This document shows positions 44,318 through 54,098 of a stretch of DNA of 64,000 bases, in pieces (the first letter of the stretch is position 1; every line of letters begins with the position of its first letter). The position numbers and the translations under genes are program-made. The notes beneath the pieces were generated by a model. The model was not told where the DNA came from and searched no databases. It worked only from the letters and a program-made list of their open reading frames with translations. The DNA is from Rhodococcus antarcticus (GTDB lineage Bacteria > Actinomycetota > Actinomycetes > Mycobacteriales > Mycobacteriaceae), in the NCBI RefSeq assembly GCF_026153295.1, contig NZ_CP110615.1, positions 806,001 through 870,000 on the forward strand, in the 5' to 3' direction.

Positions 44318-45916
44318 GTGACCAGCGCCGCCCGCCCCGTCGTCCTGATCGCCGAGAAGCTCGCGCCGTCGGTGGTCGACGCGCTGGGCAGCGGCGTCGA
44401 GATCCGCCACGTGGACGGGACCGACCGGCCGGCCCTGCTCGCCGCCGTCGCCGAGGCCGACGCGCTGCTGGTCCGCTCCGCCACCCAGGTCGACGCCGAG
44501 GTCCTCGCCGCCACCACCCGGCTCAAGGTCGTGGCGCGCGCCGGTGTCGGGCTGGACAACGTCGAGGTGCCTGCGGCCACCGCCCGTGGCGTCATGGTCG
44601 TCAACGCCCCCACGTCCAACATCGTCTCGGCCGCCGAGCACGCCGTGGCGCTGCTGCTGGCCGCAGCCCGGCAGATCCCCGCGGCCGACGCGACGCTGCG
44701 CGCGCACACCTGGAAGCGCAGCAGCTTCAACGGCGTGGAGATCTCCGGCAAGACGATCGGGGTGGTCGGCCTGGGCAAGATCGGGCAGCTGTTCGCGCAG
44801 CGGATCGCTGCGTTCGGCACCACCCTCATCGCCTACGACCCCTACGTCTCGGCTGCCCGGGCGGCCCAGCTGGGCATCGAGCTCGTGACGCTGGACGAGC
44901 TGCTGCGCCGGGCCGACGCCTTCACCGTGCACCTGCCCAAGACGCCCGAGACCAAGGGCCTCATCGGGGCCGAGCAGCTGGCCATGACCAAGAAGGGCGT
45001 CATCGTCGTCAACGCCGCCCGTGGGGGGCTGATCGACGAGCAGGCCCTGGCCGACGCCTTGGCCAGCGGTCAGGTGGGGGCGGCGGGCATCGACGTCTAC
45101 GCCAGCGAGCCCAGCACGGACTCGCCGCTGTTCGCCCAGCCCAACGCCGTGGTCACCCCGCACCTGGGCGCCTCCACCACCGAGGCGCAGGACCGCGCGG
45201 GCACCGACGTCGCGCGCAGCGTCCTGCTGGCGCTGGCCGGGGACTTCGTGCCCGACGCCGTGAACGTGCAGGCGGGCGGGGTCGTCGGCGAGGAGGTGGG
45301 GCCGTGGCTCGAGCTCGTCCGCAAGCTGGGCGTGCTGCTCGGGGCCGTCGCGGGTGCACTCCCCACCTCGATCACCGTCGACGTCCGGGGCGAGCTCGCG
45401 TCCGAGGAGGTGACCGTGCTGCAGCTCGCGGCGCTGCGCGGGGTGTTCTCGGCCGTGGTGGAGGACCAGGTGACCTTCGTCAACGCGCCCGCACTGGCCG
45501 AGGAGCGGGGGGTGACCGTGGACCTCACCACGGCGCCGGAGAGCCCCAACCACCGCAGCGTGGTCCAGCTGCGCGCCGCCCTGCCCGACGGCTCCGCCTT
45601 CACGGTCGCCGGCACGCTCTCCGGTCCGCAGCAGGTGCAGAAGGTCGTCGGCATCAACGGGCGCAACTTCGACCTCCGCGCGGAGGGCGTCAACCTGCTG
45701 CTCGTCTACTCCGACCGGCCGGGAGTCATGGGCACCGTCGGCACCATGCTCGGCGCCGCGGGGGTCAACGTCGAGGCGGCCCAGCTCAGCCAGGCGGCCG
45801 AGGGGGACGGCGCCACCATGGTCCTGCGCGTCGACCGCACGGTGGCCGTCGAGGTGCTCGAGCCCATCGGTGCAGCCGTCGGCGCGAGCACGGTGCGCTC
45901 GGTCGACCTGGGCTGA
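44318..45916 (+). CDS. serA: D-3-phosphoglycerate dehydrogenase
   Basis: 532 residues, GTG 44318. First step of serine synthesis. NAD domain motif GVVGLGKIGQLFAQRI near residue 148; catalytic residues in NAARGGLIDEQAL (Arg) and VVTPHLGASTTEAQ (His). The long type with an intervening ASB domain and a C-terminal ACT domain (LLLVYSDRPGVMGTVGTMLG), giving serine feedback control as in mycobacteria. Confidence 0.97.
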   Translation: MTSAARPVVLIAEKLAPSVVDALGSGVEIRHVDGTDRPALLAAVAEADALLVRSATQVDAEVLAATTRLKVVARAGVGLDNVEVPAATARGVMVVNAPTSNIVSAAEHAVALLLAAARQIPAADATLRAHTWKRSSFNGVEISGKTIGVVGLGKIGQLFAQRIAAFGTTLIAYDPYVSAARAAQLGIELVTLDELLRRADAFTVHLPKTPETKGLIGAEQLAMTKKGVIVVNAARGGLIDEQALADALASGQVGAAGIDVYASEPSTDSPLFAQPNAVVTPHLGASTTEAQDRAGTDVARSVLLALAGDFVPDAVNVQAGGVVGEEVGPWLELVRKLGVLLGAVAGALPTSITVDVRGELASEEVTVLQLAALRGVFSAVVEDQVTFVNAPALAEERGVTVDLTTAPESPNHRSVVQLRAALPDGSAFTVAGTLSGPQQVQKVVGINGRNFDLRAEGVNLLLVYSDRPGVMGTVGTMLGAAGVNVEAAQLSQAAEGDGATMVLRVDRTVAVEVLEPIGAAVGASTVRSVDLG

Positions 45917-46060
45917 CCCAGGATCGCCTCTTCTTCGCCGCCGTGGGCGCAGCAGCACCCCGTGGCCGGTACCGTCGTCTCGCCCGGCGCCGGCCGTCAC
46001 CCGGCGGGTGCCCGGACCGCGCGCCCGCCGCTCGAACCGACAGTGCTCACGGAGGTACGG

Positions 46061-47089
46061 ATGAAGCTCGCGGTGGTCCCCGGTGACGGCATCGGGCCCG
46101 AGGTGGTGGCCGAGGCGCTGAAGGTGCTCGCCGAGGTGGCCCCCGAGGCGGAGACGCACTCCTACGACCTGGGTGCGGCCCGCTGGCACTCCACCGGCGA
46201 GCTGCTGCCGGACTCCGTGCTCACCGAGCTCCGCCAGCACGACGCCATCCTGCTCGGCGCCGTCGGGGACCCGTCGGTGCCCAGCGGCATCCTGGAGCGC
46301 GGGCTGCTGCTGCGGCTGCGCTTCGAGCTCGACCACCACGTGAACCTGCGGCCCGCGCGGCTGTTCCCCGGGGTTCCCTCCCCCCTGGCCAACCCTGGCG
46401 AGATCGACATCGTGGTCGTCCGCGAGGGCACCGAGGGCCCCTACGTCGGCAACGGCGGTGTGCTGCGGCGCGACACCCGCCACGAGGTCGCCACCGAGGT
46501 CAGCCTGAACACCTGGTTCGGGGTGGACCGTGTGGTCCGCGACGCGTTCACCCGGGCCGAGGGCCGACGCAAGCACGTGACCCTGCTGCACAAGACCAAC
46601 GTCCTCACCCACGCCGGATCGCTCTGGTCACGCGTGGTGGAGGAGGTCTCGCTCGAGCACCCCGCGGTGTCGGTGGCCTACCAGCACGTGGACTCCGCGA
46701 CCATCCACCTGGTGACGGATCCGGGCCGCTACGACGTCATCGTCACCGACAACCTGTTCGGGGACATCATCACCGACCTCGCGGCCGCCGTCACGGGCGG
46801 CATCGGTCTGGCGGCCAGCGGCAACATCGACATGACCGGGGCCAACCCGAGCATGTTCGAGCCGGTGCACGGCAGCGCCCCCGACATCGCCGGCCAGGGG
46901 ATCGCCGACCCCACCGCCGCGGTCCTGTCCGTCGCCCTGCTGCTCGACCACCTCGGCCGCGGGGACGCGGCCCGTCGGGTGGAGGCGGCCGTCGCCTTCG
47001 ACCTCGCCACCCGGGACGCGGCGCACCCGGGGGGCACGTCGTCGATCGGTGACCGTCTCGCCGCCCTGGTGTCCAGCGTCAAGGCCTGA
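46061..47089 (+). CDS. leuB: 3-isopropylmalate dehydrogenase
   Basis: 342 residues, ATG 46061 after GGAGGT. Oxidises and decarboxylates 3-isopropylmalate in leucine synthesis. [19 protein letters not shown] at the N terminus; [29 protein letters not shown] near residue 228 binds metal and substrate. The 144-bp leader contains a TACCGT box (45970-45975), suggesting its own promoter. Confidence 0.97.
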   Translation: MKLAVVPGDGIGPEVVAEALKVLAEVAPEAETHSYDLGAARWHSTGELLPDSVLTELRQHDAILLGAVGDPSVPSGILERGLLLRLRFELDHHVNLRPARLFPGVPSPLANPGEIDIVVVREGTEGPYVGNGGVLRRDTRHEVATEVSLNTWFGVDRVVRDAFTRAEGRRKHVTLLHKTNVLTHAGSLWSRVVEEVSLEHPAVSVAYQHVDSATIHLVTDPGRYDVIVTDNLFGDIITDLAAAVTGGIGLAASGNIDMTGANPSMFEPVHGSAPDIAGQGIADPTAAVLSVALLLDHLGRGDAARRVEAAVAFDLATRDAAHPGGTSSIGDRLAALVSSVKA

Positions 47090-47116
47090 CCGGTCGAGGT
47101 GCCGCCCGGGCGCCAG

Positions 47117-47122
47117 TAGGGT
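47117..47122 (+). promoter_or_regulatory. -10 box of leaderless FAH-family gene
   Basis: TAGGGT ends 8 nt before ATG 47131. Confidence 0.45.
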
Positions 47123-47130
47123 CGTGAGCC

Positions 47131-47928
47131 ATGCGCTTGGGACGGATCGCCAGCCCGGACGGGATCGCCTTCGTGAGCATCGAGGGAGAGGTCAGCAGCG
47201 GCTCGGGGTCCGGGCGGACGGCGCGCGAGATCGCCGAGCACCCGTTCGGCAACCCGACGTTCACCGGACGCTCGTGGCCGCTGGACGACGTCCGCCTGCT
47301 CGCCCCCATCGTGGGCAACAAGATCGTCTGCGTGGGCAAGAACTACGCCGACCACGTCGCGGAGATGGGCGGTGCGGACGCCGCCGCCCCGGCCGACCCG
47401 GTCATCTTCCTCAAGCCCACCACCACGGTGATCGGCCCCGGGGTGCCCATCGTGCTGCCTCCCTCGTCGACGAACGTGCACTTCGAGGGTGAGCTCGCCG
47501 TGGTGATCGGTCGGCCGTGCAAGGACGTGAAGGCGGACAAGGCACTGGAGGTGGTGCTCGGCTACACGGTGGCCAACGACGTCACCGCTCGCGACCAGCA
47601 GGCCGCGGACGGGCAGTGGACCCGGGCCAAGAGCCACGACACGTTCTGCCCGCTGGGACCGTGGATCGAGACGAGGCTGGACCCCTCCGACCTCGACCTG
47701 CGCACCGAGGTGGACGGGGTGACCCGGCAGGACAGCTCCACGGCGTTCCTGCTGCACGACGTCCCGCAGATCATCGAGTGGATCTCCGCGGTGATGACCC
47801 TGCTCCCCGGCGACGTCATCCTCACGGGCACCCCGGCCGGGGTGGGGCCCATCACCGACGGCCAGAGCGTCAGCATCACCATCGACGGCATCGGGACGCT
47901 CACCAACCCCGTGGTGGCGAAGAAGTGA
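47131..47928 (+). CDS. fumarylacetoacetate hydrolase family protein
   Basis: 265 residues, ATG 47131. FAH fold with [16 protein letters not shown] near residue 68, metal-binding glutamates in [12 protein letters not shown], and [14 protein letters not shown]. Such proteins act as acylpyruvate hydrolases or oxaloacetate decarboxylases; the substrate here is unknown. Overlaps the gltX GTG as GTGA. Counterpart of Rv2993c (recalled). Confidence 0.9.
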   Translation: MRLGRIASPDGIAFVSIEGEVSSGSGSGRTAREIAEHPFGNPTFTGRSWPLDDVRLLAPIVGNKIVCVGKNYADHVAEMGGADAAAPADPVIFLKPTTTVIGPGVPIVLPPSSTNVHFEGELAVVIGRPCKDVKADKALEVVLGYTVANDVTARDQQAADGQWTRAKSHDTFCPLGPWIETRLDPSDLDLRTEVDGVTRQDSSTAFLLHDVPQIIEWISAVMTLLPGDVILTGTPAGVGPITDGQSVSITIDGIGTLTNPVVAKK

Positions 47929-49451
47929 GCGCCGCAGACGCAGGTGGCTCCGACGTGAGCGCCCCCGCCTCGTGCGTCCGCGTCCGGTTCTGCCCGTCGC
48001 CCACGGGCACCCCGCACGTGGGCCTCGTCCGGACCGCGCTGTTCAACTGGGCCTTCGCCCGCCACCACGGCGGCACGTTCGTCTTCCGCATCGAGGACAC
48101 CGACGCCGCTCGCGACACCGAGGAGTCCTACGCCGCGCTGCTCGACGCGCTGCGCTGGCTGGGGCTCGACTGGGACGAGGGCCCCGAGGTCGGCGGGCCG
48201 CACGAGCCCTACCGGCAGTCGCTGCGTCGTCCGCAGCACCTGGACGTCGTGCGCCGGCTCGTGGAGGCGGGGGAGGCCTACGAGAGCTTCTCCACCCCCG
48301 AGGAGGTCGAGGCGCGGCACCGCGCCGCCGGCCGCGACCCCAAGCTCGGGTACGACAACCACGACCGCACCCTGACCGAGGACGAGAAGCAGGCCTTCCG
48401 CGACGCCGGGCGCAGGCCGGTGCTGCGGTTGCGCATGCCGGAGCACGACCTCACCTGGACCGATCTCGTCCGCGGGGAGACCACCTTCCGCGCCGGCACC
48501 GTGCCGGACTTCGCGCTCACCCGCGGCACCGGCGAGCCGCTGTACACCCTGGTCAACCCGGTCGACGACGCGCTGATGGGGATCACGCACGTGCTGCGCG
48601 GGGAGGACCTGCTCTCCTCCACCCCGCGCCAGCTCGCCCTGTACGAGGCGCTGGTGCGGATCGGCGTGGCGCAGCGGATCCCGGAGTTCGGGCACCTGCC
48701 CTTCGTCACGGGGGAGGGCAACAAGAAGCTCTCCAAGCGCGACCCCGAGGCGGACCTGTTCCGGCACCGCGACCGTGGCTTCGTCCCCGAGGGTCTGCTG
48801 AACTACCTCGCCCTGCTCGGCTGGTCCCTGGCGGCCGACCGCGACGTGTTCAGCCTCCAGGAGATGGTGGCGGCCTTCGACGTCGCCGACGTGGTGAGCA
48901 ACCCGGCGCGCTTCGACCAGAAGAAGGCCGATGCCATCAACGCCGAGCACGTCCGGCTGCTGGAGCCCGCGGACTTCGCGGCGCGGCTGCAGGCGCACCT
49001 CGTCGAGCACGGCCAGGCACCGGCCGACGTGGACCCCGAGCTCTTCGCCGCCGCGGCCGCGCTGGTCCAGGAGCGCATCGTGGTGCTCTCGGACGCCGGA
49101 CCGCTGCTGCACTTCCTGTTCGTCGACGATCTCGTGGTCGAGGAGGCAGCCCGGGTCAAGGTGCTCACCGAGGACGCGCGGGCGCCGCTGCAGGCGGCCG
49201 CCGCTGCGCTGGAGGCGATCGGGGAGTGGACCCCGTTCGCGATCGAGGAGGCGCTCCGGGCCGCCCTGGTCGACGGTCTCGGGCTCAAGCCCCGCAAGGC
49301 CTTCGCCCCCGTCCGGGTGGCCGTGACGGGCTCGACGGTGAGCCCGCCGCTCTACGAGTCGATGGAGCTCCTGGGGCGTGCGCGGACCCTCGCGCGGCTG
49401 CGAGCGGCGATCGAGCAGCTCGACGCCGCGGACGCTGCCCCCGAGCCGTGA
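47925..49451 (+). CDS. gltX: glutamyl-tRNA synthetase, probably non-discriminating
   Basis: 508 residues from GTG 47925; GTG 47955 gives 498 residues and has an AGGTGG upstream. The class I HIGH-like motif is in [29 protein letters not shown], the KMSKS-like motif is KKLSKRD, and the anticodon-binding domain is C-terminal. With gatCAB in the window and no glnS seen, it probably charges both tRNA-Glu and tRNA-Gln with glutamate. Followed within 4 bp by a HAD gene and then by both tRNA genes. Confidence 0.96.
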   Translation: MSAADAGGSDVSAPASCVRVRFCPSPTGTPHVGLVRTALFNWAFARHHGGTFVFRIEDTDAARDTEESYAALLDALRWLGLDWDEGPEVGGPHEPYRQSLRRPQHLDVVRRLVEAGEAYESFSTPEEVEARHRAAGRDPKLGYDNHDRTLTEDEKQAFRDAGRRPVLRLRMPEHDLTWTDLVRGETTFRAGTVPDFALTRGTGEPLYTLVNPVDDALMGITHVLRGEDLLSSTPRQLALYEALVRIGVAQRIPEFGHLPFVTGEGNKKLSKRDPEADLFRHRDRGFVPEGLLNYLALLGWSLAADRDVFSLQEMVAAFDVADVVSNPARFDQKKADAINAEHVRLLEPADFAARLQAHLVEHGQAPADVDPELFAAAAALVQERIVVLSDAGPLLHFLFVDDLVVEEAARVKVLTEDARAPLQAAAAALEAIGEWTPFAIEEALRAALVDGLGLKPRKAFAPVRVAVTGSTVSPPLYESMELLGRARTLARLRAAIEQLDAADAAPEP

Positions 49452-50143
49452 GGGTGCGGGCGGTCTGCCTCGACGTGGACGACACGCTGGTCGACTTCGG
49501 CGGGGCGGCCCTGGCGGCGCTGGAGCACGTGCTCGGCGCGCCCGCGGACGGCGCTCTGTGGCACCAGCTCACCGAGCACCACTACGGCCGCTACCTCGCG
49601 GGGGCGGTCGACTTCCCGACCATGCAGCGCGACCGCCTGGCCGGGGTCTACGCGGCGACGGGTCGGGCGGTGCCGGCCGACCTGGTCGAGGTCGACGGCC
49701 GGCGTCTGGTCGAGCTGCGGGCCCGGCTGCGGCTGTTCGACGACGTCGCGGCCTGCCTGGCGCAGCTGCGGGCCGACGGGCTGCACGTGGCGGTGGTGAG
49801 CAACTCCGACGGACCGCACCAGCGGGCGAAGCTGGCCGCGGCGGGGTTGGAGGATGCCTTCGACGCGGTGGTGGTCTCGGGCGAGGTGGGCGTGGCCAAG
49901 CCGGCGCCGGAGATCTTCCGGCACGCCTGCACCGAGCTCGGGGTGACGCCCGCCGAGACCGTCCACGTGGGCGACAAGCTCGACACCGACGCCCGCGGTG
50001 CCCGGGACGCCGGCCTGCACGGGGTGTGGCTGGACCGGGCCGGGGTGGGGGGAGAGCTGCCGGACCGTGTCCACCGCGTGCGCGGGCTGGGCGAGGTGGC
50101 GGGGCTGGTGCGGACCCTGGACGGTCGAGCGCGCGATTGGTGA
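49448..50143 (+). CDS. HAD-family hydrolase
   Basis: 231 residues, GTG overlapping the gltX stop. HAD motif [12 protein letters not shown] near residue 6, motif [11 protein letters not shown] near residue 117, motif III Lys in [11 protein letters not shown], and motif [21 protein letters not shown] phosphatase-type cap lies between motifs I and II. Substrate unknown. Likely co-translated with gltX. Confidence 0.9.
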   Translation: MRVRAVCLDVDDTLVDFGGAALAALEHVLGAPADGALWHQLTEHHYGRYLAGAVDFPTMQRDRLAGVYAATGRAVPADLVEVDGRRLVELRARLRLFDDVAACLAQLRADGLHVAVVSNSDGPHQRAKLAAAGLEDAFDAVVVSGEVGVAKPAPEIFRHACTELGVTPAETVHVGDKLDTDARGARDAGLHGVWLDRAGVGGELPDRVHRVRGLGEVAGLVRTLDGRARDW

Positions 50144-50144
50144 T

Positions 50145-50179
50145 CGGCCGGGGTGGTGCGTTACTCTGCTACCCGGCCG
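50145..50179 (+). terminator. candidate terminator after the gltX-HAD unit
   Basis: CGGCCGGG (50145-50152) pairs with CCCGGCCG (50172-50179), loop of 19 nt. It overlaps a possible tRNA promoter (TACTCT at 50162-50167), so it may play either role. Confidence 0.4.
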
Positions 50180-50228
50180 TCGTGCTCGCCCGAGTTCGCG
50201 CAAGTCCTGGGTGAGCGTCGAAAGCCAT

Positions 50229-50300
50229 TGGGGTATGGTGTAATTGGCAACACTAGGGATTCTGATTCCCTCATTCTAGGTTCGAGTCCTGGTACCCCAG
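50229..50300 (+). tRNA. tRNA-Gln (CTG)
   Basis: 72 nt. Acceptor TGGGGTA pairs perfectly with TACCCCA (50293-50299), discriminator G. Anticodon stem AGGGA/TCCCT holds loop TTCTGAT, anticodon CTG reading CAG. T-loop TTCGAGT. CCA is not encoded. The tRNA is the expected substrate of GltX then GatCAB. Confidence 0.95.
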
Positions 50301-50320
50301 CTGAGCACCTCCACCGGGCG

Positions 50321-50349
50321 TGAGAACCCGCTCCGGGGTGTTCTATGCT
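50321..50349 (+). promoter_or_regulatory. candidate promoter of tRNA-Glu
   Basis: TGAGAA (50321-50326), 17 nt spacer, TATGCT (50344-50349), 35 bp before the mature tRNA. Suggests tRNA-Glu can be transcribed apart from tRNA-Gln. Confidence 0.45.
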
Positions 50350-50384
50350 TCATCGGCACCACCATCTCCACCAGCTCGAGTCTT

Positions 50385-50457
50385 GGCCCCGTCGTCTAGC
50401 GGCCTAGGACGCCGCCCTCTCACGGCGGTAGCGAGGGTTCGAATCCCTTCGGGGCTA
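50385..50457 (+). tRNA. tRNA-Glu (CTC)
   Basis: 73 nt. Acceptor GGCCCCG pairs with CGGGGCT (first pair G-U), discriminator A. Anticodon stem CCGCC/GGCGG holds loop CTCTCAC, anticodon CTC reading GAG. T-loop TTCGAAT. CCA is not encoded. Start set at 50385 rather than 50386 so that position 8 is T and all seven acceptor pairs form. Confidence 0.95.
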
Positions 50458-50463
50458 CACCAC

Positions 50464-50500
50464 CGAGACCCCCTCACCCCCTGCGGGCGAGGGGGTCTCG
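50464..50500 (+). terminator. terminator after tRNA-Glu
   Basis: CGAGACCCCCTC (50464-50475) pairs perfectly with GAGGGGGTCTCG (50489-50500), 12 bp; the inner CCC/GGG can extend it. Starts 7 nt after the tRNA and lies before the converging IclR gene. Confidence 0.75.
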
Positions 50501-50531
50501 TGCTGTGCGCCCCCGCCGCGCGACGGAGCCG

Positions 50532-51233
50532 TCAGAGGCGGTGGTGCAGCGCCTCCGCCGCGGCGAGGAGGTCGGTGGCCCACCGCACCCCGGGGCGCCG
50601 ACCCATGCGGTCCACCGGCCCGGACACGGACACGGCCGCCACCACGACACCGGTCGCGTCGCGGACGGGGGCGGAGACGCTGGCCACGCCCGGCTCGCGC
50701 TCGGCCACGCTCTGCGCCCATCCCCGGCGGCGGACGTCGACGAGGGTGCGGTCGGTGAACGCGGCATCGCTGAGCACCTGGCGCTGGGTCTGCGGGTCCG
50801 CCCACGCCAGCAGCACCCTGGCGCCCGAGCCGGCCGTCATGGGCAACCGCGCGCCGACCAGCACCGTGTCGCGCAGGCCGGTCGGCGGCTCGACGGCGGC
50901 GATGCAGATCCGGCTGGTGGCCTCTCGCCGGTAGAGCTGCACGCTCTCCCCGGTGATGTCCCGCAGCCGCGGCAGCACGGAGGCGGCCGCGTCGAGCAGG
51001 GGGTCGCTCGCGGCGGTGGCGAGCTCGGCCAGCGCCGGTCCGGGCCGCCACCGTCCGTCCGGGGCCCTCGCGAGCAGCCGGTGCGCCTCCAGGCCGACGG
51101 CCAGGCGGTGCGCGGTGGCCCTGGGCAGCCCCGTCCGGGCGCAGAGCTCCGCCAGGGTGCACGGTTCCGTGGCGGCGGCCCCGAGCACCGCCACGGCCTT
51201 GTCGAGCACGCCGATCCCGCTATGCTGTCCCAC
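50532..51233 (-). CDS. IclR-family regulator (LtbR/NdgR-like)
   Basis: 233 residues, ATG 51233. N-terminal winged helix ([35 protein letters not shown]) and C-terminal effector domain ([37 protein letters not shown]). The IclR gene divergent from leuC is a conserved actinobacterial arrangement; relatives (LtbR, NdgR, AreB, Rv2989) control leuCD. The 75-bp shared gap should hold its operator. Confidence 0.9.
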   Translation of the reverse strand: MGQHSGIGVLDKAVAVLGAAATEPCTLAELCARTGLPRATAHRLAVGLEAHRLLARAPDGRWRPGPALAELATAASDPLLDAAASVLPRLRDITGESVQLYRREATSRICIAAVEPPTGLRDTVLVGARLPMTAGSGARVLLAWADPQTQRQVLSDAAFTDRTLVDVRRRGWAQSVAEREPGVASVSAPVRDATGVVVAAVSVSGPVDRMGRRPGVRWATDLLAAAEALHHRL

Positions 51234-51308
51234 GAGCCGATACTAGCGTCCCGAATGGTGAGAATTCATCCCACGGGGCCGGCCGGGAGCCGAGCGAGAG
51301 GCAGGACG
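51234..51308. promoter_or_regulatory. IclR/leuC divergent control region
   Basis: 75 bp. Contains TAGTAT (minus strand), a plausible -10 for the regulator, and an AT-rich stretch GGTGAGAATTCATCC with imperfect dyad symmetry, unusual in this GC-rich region and a candidate operator. leuC is preceded by GAGGCAGGACG. Confidence 0.45.
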
Positions 51309-52724
51309 ATGGGCAGGACGCTGGCGGAGAAGGTCTGGGATGCGCACGTGGTGCGCCAGGGCCCCGGCGAGGGCGCGGCCCGCGAGCCGGACCTGATCTA
51401 CATCGACCTGCACCTCCTGCACGAGGTGACCAGCCCGCAGGCCTTCGAGGGACTCCGCCTGGCTGGTCGGTCCGTGCGCCGCCCGGACCTCACGATCGCC
51501 ACCGAGGACCACAACGTCCCCACCCAGGACATCTTCGCCCCCATCGCCGACCTCGTCAGCCGCACGCAGGTGGACACCCTGCGCCGCAACTGTGCGGAGT
51601 TCGGCATCCGGCTGCACTCGATGGGGGACGTCGAGCAGGGCATCGTGCACATCATCGGCCCGCAGCTCGGGCTCACCCAGCCCGGTGTCACCATCGTCTG
51701 CGGGGACAGCCACACCTCCACCCACGGGGCGTTCGGCGCGCTCGCCTTCGGCATCGGCACCAGCGAGGTGGAGCACGTCATGGCCACCCAGACGCTGTCG
51801 CTGTCGCCGTTCCGGACGATGGCGGTCACCGTGGACGGCGAGCTCGCCCCCGGGGTCACCAGCAAGGACCTCATCCTCGCCGTCATCGCCCAGATCGGGA
51901 CCGGCGGCGGGCAGGGCCACGTCCTGGAGTACCGCGGCGAGGCCATCCGGGCGATGAGCATGGAGGCCCGGATGACGGTCTGCAACATGTCCATCGAGGC
52001 CGGGGCGCGCGCGGGGATGATCGCGCCGGACCGGACCACCTTCGAGTACCTGCAGGGCCGCCCGCACGCGCCGCAGGGGGCGGACTGGGACGCCGCGGTG
52101 GCGCAGTGGCAGCAGCTGCGCACCGATGACGACGCGGTGTTCGACCGTGAGGTGCACATCGACGCCTCGGCACTGACCCCCTTCGTCACCTGGGGCACCA
52201 ACCCCGGGCAGGGCCTGCCGCTGGGCGGCTCGGTGCCCGACCCGGCGGTGATCGCCGAGGACGGTCCCCGGGCCGCGGCCGAGAAGGCGCTGGAGTACAT
52301 GGGGCTCACCGCGGGCACGCCGCTGCGGGAGATCGCGGTGGACACGGTGTTCCTGGGCTCGTGCACCAACGGCCGCATCGAGGACCTGCGCGCGGCCGCC
52401 GGGGTGCTGAGCGGGCGCCGCGTGGCCGAGGGGGTGCGCATGCTCGTGGTCCCCGGCTCCATGCGGGTCAAGGCGCAGGCCGAGCAGGAGGGTCTGGACC
52501 AGGTCTTCCTCGACGCCGGGGCCGAGTGGCGCCAGGCCGGGTGCTCGATGTGCCTGGGGATGAACCCCGACCAGCTCGCTCCCGGTGAGCGGTCCGCGTC
52601 GACCTCCAACCGCAACTTCGAGGGCCGCCAGGGCAAGGGCGGCCGCACGCACCTCGTCTCGCCGCTGGTCGCCGCTGCGACCGCCGTGCGGGGCACCCTG
52701 TCCAGCCCCGCCGACCTGAGCTGA
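51309..52724 (+). CDS. leuC: 3-isopropylmalate dehydratase large subunit
   Basis: 471 residues, ATG 51309. 4Fe-4S aconitase-family enzyme isomerising 2- to 3-isopropylmalate. [43 protein letters not shown], and the cluster cysteines in [16 protein letters not shown] and [11 protein letters not shown] are visible. Followed after 13 bp by leuD. Confidence 0.98.
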   Translation: MGRTLAEKVWDAHVVRQGPGEGAAREPDLIYIDLHLLHEVTSPQAFEGLRLAGRSVRRPDLTIATEDHNVPTQDIFAPIADLVSRTQVDTLRRNCAEFGIRLHSMGDVEQGIVHIIGPQLGLTQPGVTIVCGDSHTSTHGAFGALAFGIGTSEVEHVMATQTLSLSPFRTMAVTVDGELAPGVTSKDLILAVIAQIGTGGGQGHVLEYRGEAIRAMSMEARMTVCNMSIEAGARAGMIAPDRTTFEYLQGRPHAPQGADWDAAVAQWQQLRTDDDAVFDREVHIDASALTPFVTWGTNPGQGLPLGGSVPDPAVIAEDGPRAAAEKALEYMGLTAGTPLREIAVDTVFLGSCTNGRIEDLRAAAGVLSGRRVAEGVRMLVVPGSMRVKAQAEQEGLDQVFLDAGAEWRQAGCSMCLGMNPDQLAPGERSASTSNRNFEGRQGKGGRTHLVSPLVAAATAVRGTLSSPADLS

Positions 52725-52737
52725 GAGCGAGACCACC

Positions 52738-53340
52738 GTGGACGCGTACACCACCCACACCGGCACCGGGGTCCCGCTGCGCCGGTCCAACGTGGACACC
52801 GACCAGATCATCCCCGCCGTCTACCTGAAGCGGGTCACCCGCACCGGGTTCGAGGACGGCCTGTTCGCGGGCTGGCGCACCGACCCGGGCTTCGTGCTGA
52901 ACATCCCGCCCTTCGACACGGGCACGGTTCTCGTGGCCGGCCCGGACTTCGGCACCGGATCCTCCCGCGAGCACGCGGTGTGGGCGTTGAGCGACTACGG
53001 GTTCCGCGTCGTGATCGCCTCCCGGTTCGCGGACATCTTCCGGGGCAACGCGGGCAAGGCCGGGCTGCTGGCCGCGGAGGTGGCGCAGCCGGACGTGGAG
53101 CTGCTGTGGAAGCTGCTCGACGAGCAGCCGGGCACCCAGGTGACCGTGGACCTCACGACGAGGACGGTGGTCGCCGGAGACCTCGTGCTGCGCTTCGACA
53201 TCGACGACTACACCCGCTGGCGGCTGCTCGAGGGTCTCGACGACATCGGCCTGACGCTGCGCCAGGTCGAGCAGATCGACTCCTTCGAGGGCGCCCGGCC
53301 GTCCTGGCTGCCCGTCACCACACCGGTCGCCGGGGGCTGA
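52738..53340 (+). CDS. leuD: 3-isopropylmalate dehydratase small subunit
   Basis: 200 residues, GTG 52738. Aconitase swivel domain with [19 protein letters not shown] at the N terminus and [22 protein letters not shown] near residue 71. Partner of LeuC and co-transcribed with it. Confidence 0.98.
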   Translation: MDAYTTHTGTGVPLRRSNVDTDQIIPAVYLKRVTRTGFEDGLFAGWRTDPGFVLNIPPFDTGTVLVAGPDFGTGSSREHAVWALSDYGFRVVIASRFADIFRGNAGKAGLLAAEVAQPDVELLWKLLDEQPGTQVTVDLTTRTVVAGDLVLRFDIDDYTRWRLLEGLDDIGLTLRQVEQIDSFEGARPSWLPVTTPVAGG

Positions 53341-53385
53341 CCGACCCCACCCGTCGTTCGACGACGCCAGATGTGGCGCGGCACA

Positions 53386-53414
53386 TGGACTTCGGCGTCC
53401 AGCCGGTCTACCGT
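53386..53414 (+). promoter_or_regulatory. hupB promoter
   Basis: TGGACT (53386-53391), 17 nt spacer, TACCGT (53409-53414). Leaves a leader of about 60 nt and a GGAGG ribosome-binding site before ATG 53482. Confidence 0.5.
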
Positions 53415-53481
53415 CAGCGCAGCTGGTCCCAGGTCGCACACCCGAGCGGCGGTGGACCACCCGGCGCGGAGGACGGCACGG

Positions 53482-54063
53482 ATGAACAAGGCTCAGCTGA
53501 TCGACCTGCTCGCACAGCGGATGGACGGCGACAAGCGGGCAGCCTCCGTGGCCGTCGAGGGCGTCGTCGACATCGTGGTGCGCACCGTGCAGGCCGGCGA
53601 GAACGTGACCATCACCGGGTTCGGCGTGTTCGAGAAGCGCAGCCGGGCCGCTCGGGTGGCGCGGAACCCGCGCACGGGCGAGACCGTCCACGTGGCGCCC
53701 ACCTCGGTGCCCTCCTTCAGACCCGGCACCACCTTCAAGGCCGTGGTGAGCGGGCAGGCCGAGCTCCCCGCCGACGCGCCGGCCGTCAAGCGCACCGCCA
53801 GCGCCGCGTCGAGGGCGCGGACGACGGCCGTCTCGAAGGCGCCGGCGAGGCGGGGCCCCGCGACGAGCGCGCCAGCGGCGAAGGCCCCCGCCAGGAAGGC
53901 GACGGCGAAGGCGGCCACCAGCTCGGTCCCGAAGACGGCCGCGGCGAAGGCCGCGGCCAAGGCGGCGGCCGCGTCAGCCCCGCCCAAGGCACCCAAGGTG
54001 GAGAAGCCCGCCAAGGGCAAGAAGGTCGACGACAAGAAGAAGAAGTCCAAGCCCAAGAAGTAG
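53482..54063 (+). CDS. hupB: HU-family nucleoid protein with basic tail (HupB)
   Basis: 193 residues, ATG 53482; the upstream extension is rejected. Residues 1-90 form the HU fold ([36 protein letters not shown]). The remaining 100 residues are Ala/Lys/Pro-rich, with [10 protein letters not shown] and final KKKKSKPKK, like the histone-H1-like tail of mycobacterial HupB. Compacts DNA; the tail is a known site of modification in mycobacteria. Confidence 0.97.
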   Translation: MNKAQLIDLLAQRMDGDKRAASVAVEGVVDIVVRTVQAGENVTITGFGVFEKRSRAARVARNPRTGETVHVAPTSVPSFRPGTTFKAVVSGQAELPADAPAVKRTASAASRARTTAVSKAPARRGPATSAPAAKAPARKATAKAATSSVPKTAAAKAAAKAAAASAPPKAPKVEKPAKGKKVDDKKKKSKPKK

Positions 54064-54068
54064 CCGCG

Positions 54069-54084
54069 CCCGCCGCGCGGCGGG
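54069..54084. terminator. palindromic hairpin between hupB and mutT1
   Basis: CCCGCCGCGCGGCGGG, a perfect 16-bp palindrome 5 bp after the hupB stop, between converging genes. No T-run. Confidence 0.5.
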
Positions 54085-54098
54085 TTCCGGACCGCGGC

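Noticed and set aside
50386-50457. tRNA-Glu beginning at 50386
   Set aside because: This would shift the acceptor stem by one base and break pairing; starting at 50385 gives seven pairs and a normal T8.
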